The translations under genes and the position numbers were made by a program. Below the pieces are notes generated by a model that saw only the letters and a program-made list of their open reading frames with translations, searched no databases and was not told the origin of the DNA. Source: AG-12 sp027319585 (GTDB lineage Bacteria > Chloroflexota > Dormibacteria > Aeolococcales > Bog-877). From it: a stretch of 64,000 nt of DNA. How positions within the stretch are numbered: the stretch's first letter is position 1; every line of letters begins with the position of its first letter. Of this stretch, positions 52,950-60,310 are shown in pieces. The stretch covers positions 1 through 64,000 of the forward strand of contig DAHVMY010000004.1 of the NCBI GenBank assembly GCA_027319585.1, given 5' to 3'.

Positions 52950-53348
52950 ATGAACCGTCGCGAACTGGCCAAGACCTTGCAAGCCCAACTGCTCTACGAT
53001 GGCGACCCCAACGATCCCGTCTTCTCGAGCTTCAACTTCGCCGATGAGACGCTCCAGCTGATCTTCGGACTGATCAAGCAGAAGCTTGAGGCCGGGGAGG
53101 ATGTGGCCGTCCGTGGATTCGGCCAGTGGAGGGTCCGAGAGACTCCGGGCGGAATGAGGCGCAACCCCACCCACGAGGGTCTTCCCGGCCGACGCCCGCG
53201 CCTCGGCCGCCAGCCCGGTCAGCGCCAAGGTATCCAACACCAAGGTTTGGCAGGAGCGACGCAGGGCTCCGCCACAGCACGGGCGAGGCCAAGGATCGGT
53301 CAGGCCGCCCAAGCGGTCAAGATGGAGCCAACGATGCCGGACTCTTGA
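52950..53348 (+). CDS. HU/IHF-family DNA-binding protein with divergent C-terminus
   Basis: A 132-residue protein. Residues 1-70 are HU-like: NRRELAKTL, FADETLQLIFGLIKQKL, AVRGFGQWRVRETPGGMRRNP. After the RNP arm the sequence departs from the family (a Gln/Arg/Gly-rich tail) where HU normally has PVKIPAKKVPKF-like residues. This is a real basic extension or a frameshift. GAGGGG upstream of ATG 52950. Confidence 0.75.
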   Translation: MNRRELAKTLQAQLLYDGDPNDPVFSSFNFADETLQLIFGLIKQKLEAGEDVAVRGFGQWRVRETPGGMRRNPTHEGLPGRRPRLGRQPGQRQGIQHQGLAGATQGSATARARPRIGQAAQAVKMEPTMPDS

Positions 53349-53412
53349 TGATCGCGGCGTGACAGCGCCTTGATCGGCCCGGCCGATCGAGCGGGCATGG
53401 AGGACGCCGAGG

Positions 53413-56007
53413 ATGGCAGTTGTAAGGCTGGTGGTCAATGGGAAGCCCCACGATCTGAGCATCGCGCCGGATGTGCCCCTGCTACGGGCCTTGCGGGAGC
53501 GCCTCAACCTCAAGGGCCCGAAGTACGGGTGTGGGGAGGGAGCGTGCGGCGCCTGCGCCGTCCTGCTCGACGGCGAGACACATCTGGCTTGCTCCACCAC
53601 CGTCGCGGAGGTCGGGCCACGGACGATCACGACAATCGAGGGGCTCGCACCGCCCGGGCAACTGCACCCGGTACAGGCTGCGTTCCTCGCCGAGGGCGCG
53701 CTGCAGTGCGGGTTCTGCACCCCAGGAATGGTCGTCGCCGCGGCTGGGCTTTTGAGGGTCAACCCCGACCCCGACGAGCTCGACATCCGCACCGCGCTCA
53801 ACGGGCACCTCTGCCGTTGCGGCGCCTACTCCAGGATCGTGAGAGCGGTATCTCGAGCGGCCCGGACCCGAGGCAGCGTGCAGCCCACGCCACCTGCTGG
53901 GCCCCAACCGCCGCGGGTCCAGCTGGGCACGCGACGCCCTTGGGAGCGCATCGCTGCGCTGGATCGCCCGTACTTCGACGTGCTCTCGGATGGCTTGGTG
54001 GCGGTCCTGCCAGGCGCGCCGCCGAGCGCGGGACAGCATTGGCCCGATGGAGGGGCCTTCGTGCACGTGGGCAGTACCGGGGTGGTGACGGCGTTTATCG
54101 GCAAGGTGGACGGCGGGCAGGACAATCGGACCGCGCTCGCCCAGCTCGTGGCCGAGGAACTGCGGGTGCCCCCAGACCGAGTCGTGATGGTGATGGGTGA
54201 CACAGGCGTATCCCCATTCGACCCGGGCACCTTCGGGAGCCGATCCATGCCCGACGCCGGCCACCACCTTCGCCTCGCCTCGGTGGCGGCGCGACGCGGC
54301 CTGCTGGAGCTGGCCCGCGACCGCCTGGGGGTCCCCGAAGAGCAGCCACTGCAGGCTGCCGAGGGCGTGGCGCGGACCACCGACGGCACCCGGACTATGA
54401 GCTATGCAGACTTGGTCGAAGGAGTTCGCGTGGTGCGCGAGGCGAGCCGCCGCGAGGAGCTCACCCCGCCCCGGGAGTGGACCTGCGCCGGGAGGGCTGC
54501 CGCGCGGGCGACGTCGCCGGCCGCGGTGACCGGTATCAAGGTCTACCCGTCCGATCTGGTGGTGGACGGGATGCTCGCAGGCAAGACTCTCGCCCGCCCG
54601 TACCATGGGGCACGCTTGGAGTCCTTGGACCTGACTTTGGCAGAGCAGGTCGAGGGGGCCACTCTCATCCGCGAAGGGGATCTGGTTGGAGCGGTCGGCG
54701 ACGACCCTGCGACGGTCGCGCGAGCGATAGCCCTAATACAAGCGACGTGGAGCCCCGCCCCCGACGTGAGCAGCGCCACCATCGCCGACTACCTCCGCCA
54801 GCACCCAGTGCAGACGCAGGGTTGGGGTGGGTCGTTCCTCGCAGAAGGCGGCGACGTCGCAGCGGCTGTCCGGTCGGGACACCGGTCCCTCCACGCCACC
54901 TACACCGTCCCCTACATCGCCCATGTCCCCATGGAGCCACGTAGTGCCGTCGCTCGCTGGGTGGGCGACGCGGTCACGATCTGGACCGGAACGCAGCGGC
55001 CATTCGCGGTGCGACGCGAGGTGGCCGACGCCATGGGCATCGACGAGGAGGCAGTCGAGGTGATCGTCCCCGACTTCGGCGGGGGGTTTGGCGGCAAACA
55101 CACCGGCGAGGCAGCCATCGCCGCTGCCACCCTGGCCCGCCGTGCGGGGCGTCCGGTGCGAGTCGCCTGGAGTCGAGCGGAGGAGTTTACCCAGGGCTAC
55201 TTGCGCCCGGCAGCGGTTATCGATGTGACCAGTGCCACAAGTTCGGACGGCAGCATTTCGGCGTGGGACTTCGTCAACGTCAACTCCGGCCCGCACGCGA
55301 TCCAGCCCCCCTACGCGATTCCCAACTGGAGGCTGCACTTTCAGCCAGCCGCCTCGCCGCTCCGGCAGGGGTCCTATCGGGCGCTGGCGGCGACCGCGAA
55401 CAACTTCGCTCGGGAGTCGCACATTGACGAGCTCGCCGCCCTCACCGGGGAGGATCCGTTGCAGTTCCGCCTGCGGCAGCTGACCGACTGGCGGCTGGCG
55501 GACGTGCTGCGGCAAGTTGCAAGCCGGGCCGGGTGGGATCACCGCCACAGCGGTGATGGCCGCGGCTTCGGACTGGCGGTGGGACTGGAGAAGGATGGCC
55601 GCATCGCCGCCTGCGTCGAGGTGCGCGTGCACCGCGACCAGCGCCTGGAGGTTCTTCGGGTGATCACCGGCTTTGACTGCGGCGCGATCGTGAGCCCCGA
55701 CAACCTCGCCAACCAGGTGGAAGGGGCTGCGATCATGGGGCTGGGTGGAGCCCTGTTCGAGGCCGTGGAGTTCGCGGGTGGCAAGGTCACCAACGCGTCC
55801 CTGCGGCAGTACCGGGTCCCCCGCTTCCTGGACGTTCCCCCAATTGAGGTGATCCTGGTGGATCGACCCGAGCTGGAACCGGCTGGCGGCGGGGAGACGC
55901 CGATCATGGCGATCGCGCCCGCCCTGGCCAACGCCATATTTGCCGCGACGTGTCGCCGCCTGCGAGCACTTCCCTTGGCACCCAAGGGGCTGCTCGCCGA
56001 AGCGTGA
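53413..56007 (+). CDS. fused molybdenum hydroxylase (isoquinoline 1-oxidoreductase type, IorA-IorB)
   Basis: An 864-residue single polypeptide. Residues 1-150 hold two [2Fe-2S] clusters: Cys40/45/48/60 (plant type) and Cys99/102/134/136. Then follow the molybdopterin domains (~170-864): the VPDFGGGFGGK pterin loop, MEPRSAV and the catalytic Glu in GGGETPIMA. No FAD domain is present, so electrons likely pass to an external acceptor. It would hydroxylate an aromatic N-heterocycle or aldehyde. It sits at the edge of the accessory island. Confidence 0.88.
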   Translation: MAVVRLVVNGKPHDLSIAPDVPLLRALRERLNLKGPKYGCGEGACGACAVLLDGETHLACSTTVAEVGPRTITTIEGLAPPGQLHPVQAAFLAEGALQCGFCTPGMVVAAAGLLRVNPDPDELDIRTALNGHLCRCGAYSRIVRAVSRAARTRGSVQPTPPAGPQPPRVQLGTRRPWERIAALDRPYFDVLSDGLVAVLPGAPPSAGQHWPDGGAFVHVGSTGVVTAFIGKVDGGQDNRTALAQLVAEELRVPPDRVVMVMGDTGVSPFDPGTFGSRSMPDAGHHLRLASVAARRGLLELARDRLGVPEEQPLQAAEGVARTTDGTRTMSYADLVEGVRVVREASRREELTPPREWTCAGRAAARATSPAAVTGIKVYPSDLVVDGMLAGKTLARPYHGARLESLDLTLAEQVEGATLIREGDLVGAVGDDPATVARAIALIQATWSPAPDVSSATIADYLRQHPVQTQGWGGSFLAEGGDVAAAVRSGHRSLHATYTVPYIAHVPMEPRSAVARWVGDAVTIWTGTQRPFAVRREVADAMGIDEEAVEVIVPDFGGGFGGKHTGEAAIAAATLARRAGRPVRVAWSRAEEFTQGYLRPAAVIDVTSATSSDGSISAWDFVNVNSGPHAIQPPYAIPNWRLHFQPAASPLRQGSYRALAATANNFARESHIDELAALTGEDPLQFRLRQLTDWRLADVLRQVASRAGWDHRHSGDGRGFGLAVGLEKDGRIAACVEVRVHRDQRLEVLRVITGFDCGAIVSPDNLANQVEGAAIMGLGGALFEAVEFAGGKVTNASLRQYRVPRFLDVPPIEVILVDRPELEPAGGGETPIMAIAPALANAIFAATCRRLRALPLAPKGLLAEA

Positions 56008-56380
56008 CCCCAAACTCATCCACCGTCGCCGCCTGAACTCGCCTGCCCCGAATCTCCGGGATGTGCGCGCTCGCTGACCACCCCGGGTGAGTCGGCAAGG
56101 CGTGTGCTGGGTCGCGGGCCACACCCGCCGGGCCTTCGCACAGCGACTAGTCTCCCATGGCCCTGGCGGGCCGCCCGCTGGCGGGTGAAAATAGGGCTGC
56201 CATCCGGCGACATCGAGCTCTCCTTGGTGCCATGAGCCCGGCGACTAGTCGGATTGCGGGAGCCGAAGGCACCCCTGACTGTTGCTTTGAGCACGAGCCT
56301 TAGATCTCGCTTGTCGGTTGGGCGTGGCGCAAGCCGGAGGAGGGCTCGTGGAGACGCAGATCGCGCGCGACCGACGGCCG
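56008..56380. other. convergent intergenic region, no gene seen
   Basis: Between the hydroxylase and the lactonase-like gene, both ending here. It contains GCGACTAGTC twice (56143-56152 and 56241-56250), each with the palindrome GACTAGTC. No coding frame, T-tailed terminator or tRNA remnant is visible. Confidence 0.5.
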
Positions 56381-57139
56381 CTACTCGTAAAAAATCGGCG
56401 AATGGCGCAGCGTGCGCCACTGCTCAGGGTCGTGTCCGTAGATGACCCTGGCCCTCAGGTCGCGTGCCCGATCAACCAGCTCTCGGGCACTCCGGCTGGC
56501 CAGCTCGGGATCGGCGTGGGCGGTCCAGCGGTCGTAACGCAGATTGTCCTCTTCGTAAATCGCGTCACCACACAGGATCACCGCCTGGCCACCGTCCAGG
56601 TGGACCACCACCGACTGGTGCCCCGGCGCATGCCCCGGGGTGGGGAACACCGAGACCCCATCTCCGAGGTCGGCCTCACCGTCCAGCAGGCTGTAATCCA
56701 GTCCGTCAAGACGCCAGTACTGATTGGGGAACGAAGGATTGTCCAGGGCGCTGTGGTAGTGCTCGCGTTGAACGTGAAAGGTGGCGTTGGTGAAGGCGTC
56801 GTTGTTGCCGGCATGGTCAAAATGAAAGTGCGTGTTGATCACATCGGTGATGTCGGTGCTGCGCAGCCCCAACTGGGCCAGGCGATAGTCGACGGTGTCC
56901 TCCAGACGCATCACCGGGCGCAGTTCCCGGGCAAAGGCGGTGCCCCGCCACGTCCGGTCCGGGTCCTCGATGTGGCTGCGATGGATCCCCGTGTCGACCA
57001 GCATCCGCCTCCCAGAGTCGGTGGTCAGCAGGTAGCCGATGATCGGGATGTGGATGCGCAGCCCGTCGTCGGTGCCCGGGGTGAGCACGCTCTTGTCACA
57101 GCACGCCTCGCCCAAGCCGAGCGCGTAGAGTCGCTTCAA
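56381..57139 (-). CDS. N-acyl homoserine lactonase-like MBL-fold hydrolase
   Basis: A 252-residue zinc hydrolase close to the AttM/AiiB quorum-quenching lactonases. THFHFDHAG is the HxHxDH site, TPGHAPGHQS the next His, ILCGDAIYEE the bridging Asp and IYGHDPEQW the last His; the IPIIGYLL opening also fits. TTG start with CGAGGTG upstream. The true lactone substrate (homoserine lactone or another) is not shown by the sequence. Confidence 0.86.
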   Translation of the reverse strand: MKRLYALGLGEACCDKSVLTPGTDDGLRIHIPIIGYLLTTDSGRRMLVDTGIHRSHIEDPDRTWRGTAFARELRPVMRLEDTVDYRLAQLGLRSTDITDVINTHFHFDHAGNNDAFTNATFHVQREHYHSALDNPSFPNQYWRLDGLDYSLLDGEADLGDGVSVFPTPGHAPGHQSVVVHLDGGQAVILCGDAIYEEDNLRYDRWTAHADPELASRSARELVDRARDLRARVIYGHDPEQWRTLRHSPIFYE

Positions 57140-57216
57140 GCTCTCACCTCGAAGCGATCTTAGTGGCCGGCGGCCGGGATGCGCCAGAGCACCGTCCCAG
57201 CCACAGACCCGTGCGC

Positions 57217-57222
57217 CACAAT
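57217..57222 (+). promoter_or_regulatory. -10-like CACAAT before pheA
   Basis: CACAAT ends 6 bases before ATG 57229, the same geometry as at 454-466 and 45170-45182. Confidence 0.4.
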
Positions 57223-57228
57223 GGGGCG

Positions 57229-58041
57229 ATGGACCAGCGGGTCGGATATCAGGGGGAACCCGGGGCCAACTCCGACGAGGCGGCGCGCCAGCTCTTCCCC
57301 GGCGCCGACACCGTGGGTCTGCCGACCTTCGCCGCGGTCTTCACAGCTGTGGCCAGGGGGGATTTGCAGTTTGCGGTCCTGCCCGTGGAGAACAGCCGCG
57401 CGGGGGTCGTGCAGGAGGTTAGCGATCAGCTCTGGGCCCACCCGGAGCTGACTGTGGTCAGCGAACGAGTGGCTCCCATCCGTCACCATCTGCTCGCCGC
57501 CGACCACCAGCCGGTGGAGCGGGCCCTTTCCCACCCCCAGGCCCTGGCCCAGTGTGCGAACTGGTTAAGCGCCCACGGGATAGCGGGCATCCCGCATCCG
57601 GACACGGCTGGCGCGGCCCGCCAGGTGGCCCAGAGCAGGGTGGACGGGGAGGGAGCGATCGCATCACTCACCGCCGCCCGACTGTACGGGCTGGTGGTGG
57701 TGGCGGAGGACATCGCCGACGAGCCGTCCAACCAGACCCGTTTCGTGGTGGTCACCGCCCGCGCCGCTACCGGAGGGCCGATTCCTGGGAGGGCCAAGGT
57801 GTCAATGGGCCTGATCGCCCCCCATCGCCCCGGGGGGCTGGTCCGGGTGCTGGAGGTCTTCGCTGACCTGGAGCTGAACCTGACCCGGTTGGATGCCCGC
57901 CCCATACCGGACCTGCCCTTTCACTACCGCTTCTACCTGGATGCCGAGCTCGAGCAGGCGGGCCAGGTGGACCTGCTGCTGCCCCGGTTGGCCTCCGTCA
58001 GCCAGGAGCTTCGGCTCTTCGGGATCTATCCCCTAACCTGA
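57229..58041 (+). CDS. pheA: prephenate dehydratase
   Basis: A 270-residue enzyme making phenylpyruvate. The dehydratase domain begins VGYQGEPGANSDEAA and includes the catalytic NQTRFVVV motif; a C-terminal ACT domain (~190-270, MGLIAPHRPGGLVRVLEVF) gives phenylalanine feedback. No chorismate mutase domain. It ends 16 bases inside the convergent ilvD stop. Confidence 0.93.
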   Translation: MDQRVGYQGEPGANSDEAARQLFPGADTVGLPTFAAVFTAVARGDLQFAVLPVENSRAGVVQEVSDQLWAHPELTVVSERVAPIRHHLLAADHQPVERALSHPQALAQCANWLSAHGIAGIPHPDTAGAARQVAQSRVDGEGAIASLTAARLYGLVVVAEDIADEPSNQTRFVVVTARAATGGPIPGRAKVSMGLIAPHRPGGLVRVLEVFADLELNLTRLDARPIPDLPFHYRFYLDAELEQAGQVDLLLPRLASVSQELRLFGIYPLT

Positions 58042-59750
58042 GCGGGCGAGAGCTCCTCGGCGAGGACCGCGCCGCGGGCGGAACTCCCGACCAGCTGGGC
58101 GTATCTGGCGAAGACCCCGCGCCGCTTCGGCACTTCCGGGGCGCGCCAGAGCCGACGTCGGCGCTCCCACTCCGCCTCCGGAACAGCGGCGGATACGGTC
58201 CGAGCGTCGACATCGATGGTGATCTGATCGCCATCGCGCACCAGCGCGATCGGCCCCCCCACGGCGGCCTCGGGAGCGATGTGACCGATCATCAGCCCAT
58301 GGGTTGCGCCCGAGAAGCGGCCGTCGGTCAGCAGGGCCACGCTGTCCCCGAGGCCCTGGCCAACCAGCGCCCCGGTCACGCCCAGCATCTCGCGCATGCC
58401 CGGGCCGCCGCGCGGACCCTCGTAGCGGATCACCACCACGTCGCCGGGGACGATTGACCTGGCGGACACCGCCGCCATCGCCGCCTCCTCGGAGTCGAAG
58501 ACCCGCGCGGGCCCGGTGTGCTGGCGCCAGGTGTGCCCCGCCACCTTGACCACCGAGCCCTCCGGGGCGAGCTGCCCGTGGAGAATGGCCATGCCTCCGC
58601 TTGCGCTGAGCGCCTCCCCGACCCGCCGAACCACGTCCTGGCCATCGGTCTCGGGCCAGGTGTCGGCAGCGGCGGCCGCCTGGTCTTCCAGGCTGGAGCC
58701 GGTGCAGGTCTGGGCCGAGCCCGCCACCGAGCCGTGCTCCAGCAACCGGCGCACCAGCAGCGCCACACCGCCGGCACGTGTCAGGTCGACGGCGTTGTAG
58801 CGGCCGCCGGGACGGAGGTCGGCCAGCCAGGGGGTGCGTTGACTCACGGCGTCGAAATCGTCGATCTGCAGCGGGATTCCGGCCTCGGTCGCGATTGCCA
58901 GCAGATGCAGCACCGCATTGGTCGAGCCCCCACTTGCCATCACCCCCGCGATCGCGTTCAGGAACGACTCCCGCGAGAGGTAGGTGCTGGGCCGCCGACC
59001 CCTGGCGACCATCTCCACCACCAAGCGGCCCACCTCGGCGGCGGCTTCGGGCTTGCCGGGATCGGTCGCTGGGATGCCCCCCAGCTGAAGTGGCGAAATG
59101 CCCAGCAGTTCGATGGCCATGGCCATGGTGTTGGCGGTGAACTGGCCCCCGCAGGCGCCGGCCCCGGGGCAGGCGACGTCCTCCAACTGCCGGAGCTCGT
59201 CATCGCTGATGCGCCCGGCCTCGGCGGCCCCGATCGCCTCAAACACGTCGATCACCGTCACGTCCCGGCCCCGGAAGCGGCCGGGCTGAATGGAGCCGCC
59301 GTAGAGCAGGCAGCCGGGGAGGTCCAGCCGACACAGGGCCATGGCCGCGCCGGGGATGGTCTTGTCGCAGCCGACCAGCGCCACCACGCCATCCAGAAGA
59401 TGGCCCCGGCAGACGAGCTCGATCGAGTCGGCGATGACCTCCCGGCTGATCAAGGACGCCTTCATGCCCTGGGTGCCCATGGCCACCCCGTCGGAGACCG
59501 CGATGGTGTTGAACTCCATCGGCGTGCCGCCGGCTTCCCGGATCCCGCGCTTGACGTGCTCCGCCAGCCGCCGCAGACCGAGGTTGCACGGCATGGTCTC
59601 GATCCAGGTGTTGGCGACCCCGATCAGGGGGCGGGACAGGTCGGAGTCCGTATAGCCGGCTCCCTTGAGCATCGCCCGAGCGGCAGCCCGCTCGCGGCCG
59701 ACCACCAGGGCGCGACTCGGAAGCGCGTTCGCCTGCGTGGCTGGCTTCAT
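58026..59750 (-). CDS. ilvD: dihydroxy-acid dehydratase
   Basis: A 574-residue Fe-S dehydratase in isoleucine/valine synthesis. Cluster cysteines lie in TMPCNLGLR, VGCDKTIPG and GACGGQFTANTM; GRFSGATHGLMIGHIAPEAAVGGP ends the C-terminal domain. Start ATG 59750 with GAGGA 9 bases upstream. It is divergent from the ilv leader across a ~185-base gap. Confidence 0.95.
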   Translation of the reverse strand: MKPATQANALPSRALVVGRERAAARAMLKGAGYTDSDLSRPLIGVANTWIETMPCNLGLRRLAEHVKRGIREAGGTPMEFNTIAVSDGVAMGTQGMKASLISREVIADSIELVCRGHLLDGVVALVGCDKTIPGAAMALCRLDLPGCLLYGGSIQPGRFRGRDVTVIDVFEAIGAAEAGRISDDELRQLEDVACPGAGACGGQFTANTMAMAIELLGISPLQLGGIPATDPGKPEAAAEVGRLVVEMVARGRRPSTYLSRESFLNAIAGVMASGGSTNAVLHLLAIATEAGIPLQIDDFDAVSQRTPWLADLRPGGRYNAVDLTRAGGVALLVRRLLEHGSVAGSAQTCTGSSLEDQAAAAADTWPETDGQDVVRRVGEALSASGGMAILHGQLAPEGSVVKVAGHTWRQHTGPARVFDSEEAAMAAVSARSIVPGDVVVIRYEGPRGGPGMREMLGVTGALVGQGLGDSVALLTDGRFSGATHGLMIGHIAPEAAVGGPIALVRDGDQITIDVDARTVSAAVPEAEWERRRRLWRAPEVPKRRGVFARYAQLVGSSARGAVLAEELSPAQVRG

Positions 59751-59874
59751 CTTGATTCGTCCTCAAACTGAACTTGAGCTGCCCGGGTGGCGGCCCTGCC
59801 GATGGCGTGAAACCATAGCAAGCCGCCCCGCGCCGCTGCGAGGCCCCGCGGCGGGCACGCCTTGGCACCCAAGC

Positions 59875-59903
59875 TTGACAGCGCTGCCAGGGGCTGGTAT
59901 ACC
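59875..59903 (+). promoter_or_regulatory. sigma-70-type promoter of the ilv operon
   Basis: TTGACA (59875-59880), 17-base spacer, TATACC (59898-59903) preceded by TGG (extended -10). This is the best promoter in the window; transcription should start near 59910. Confidence 0.8.
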
Positions 59904-59934
59904 TGTCGGCAACTTGAACGCGCACCCCGCCGCC

Positions 59935-59997
59935 ATGCTGACTCGTGAGAGCTCCTTCGCTCTAGTAGGCCTAATTTCAGGAGGGCTGGTCAGCTAA
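59935..59997 (+). CDS. ilv leader peptide
   Basis: A 20-residue ORF ATG...TAA: MLTRESSFALVGLISGGLVS. Seven of 20 residues are branched-chain (Leu, Val, Ile), clustered late (LVGLI and GLV). No ribosome site is obvious; a TTG at 59914, 10 bases after the -10, is in frame and could start it instead. It precedes a terminator and so looks like an attenuator peptide. Confidence 0.8.
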   Translation: MLTRESSFALVGLISGGLVS

Positions 59998-60031
59998 AGG
60001 CTGCGCATCCGCACTTAGCTGCAAGCCCCCC
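59980..60031 (+). promoter_or_regulatory. possible antiterminator pairing in the ilv leader
   Basis: GGAGGGCT (59980-59987), inside the leader peptide, can pair with AGCCCCCC (60024-60031), the 5' arm of the terminator, with one mismatch. CAGCTAA (59991-59997) can also pair with TTAGCTG (60015-60021), enclosing a TGCG/CGCA hairpin. Competing structures of this kind are what attenuation needs; folding was done by eye. Confidence 0.55.
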
Positions 60032-60055
60032 GGTCACCACCGGGGGGCTTTTTTT
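60023..60055 (+). terminator. Rho-independent attenuator terminator
   Basis: 11-bp stem AAGCCCCCCGG / CCGGGGGGCTT with loop TCACCA, followed by a run of seven T. It lies 25 bases after the leader-peptide stop and before the first ribosome site, so it can gate the whole operon. Confidence 0.9.
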
Positions 60056-60111
60056 GTTTTCCGAACCCATCTCCATCGCTGTTCGACCGAGCAACCACCA
60101 GGAGGCCAATC

Positions 60112-60300
60112 ATGTCCGCACCTCGCGATATCCCCGGCACCGAAGGCCCGTCTCCGTTCGCGTTCCCGCCTGACATCGAGCTCGACGAGGCGGCGCGCAA
60201 CTGGGTGCGCCACCACCACGAACACGCCCGCCCGATGCGGCAGATGGCCGCCGACGCGGCGGTGACGTCCGCCATCGGCAGGGCCTACGGTCAGGGCTGA
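60112..60300 (+). CDS. small hypothetical protein opening the ilv operon
   Basis: A 62-residue ORF with AGGAGG 6 bases before the ATG, 11 bases upstream of ilvB. Acidic and Pro-rich N-terminal half (FAFPPDIELDEAARNW), then a His/Arg stretch (HHHEHARPMRQMAADAA). No homolog recognised. It is translated at the head of the operon and might modulate acetolactate synthase or merely be a leader ORF. Confidence 0.7.
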   Translation: MSAPRDIPGTEGPSPFAFPPDIELDEAARNWVRHHHEHARPMRQMAADAAVTSAIGRAYGQG

Positions 60301-60310
60301 GAGTCCGGCG

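Noticed and set aside
52824..53801. Long minus-strand open frame over the HU-like gene
   Set aside because: It is antisense to the HU-like and hydroxylase genes, with no recognisable domain; GC-rich sequence keeps antisense frames open.
50052..56380. A far attachment site duplicating the tRNA-Phe 3' end
   Set aside because: No copy of the T-arm/acceptor sequence was found downstream by eye, so the island's far end is left open.
58026..58041. 16-base convergent overlap of pheA and ilvD
   Set aside because: Short tail-to-tail overlaps are common in dense genomes and both genes are full length.
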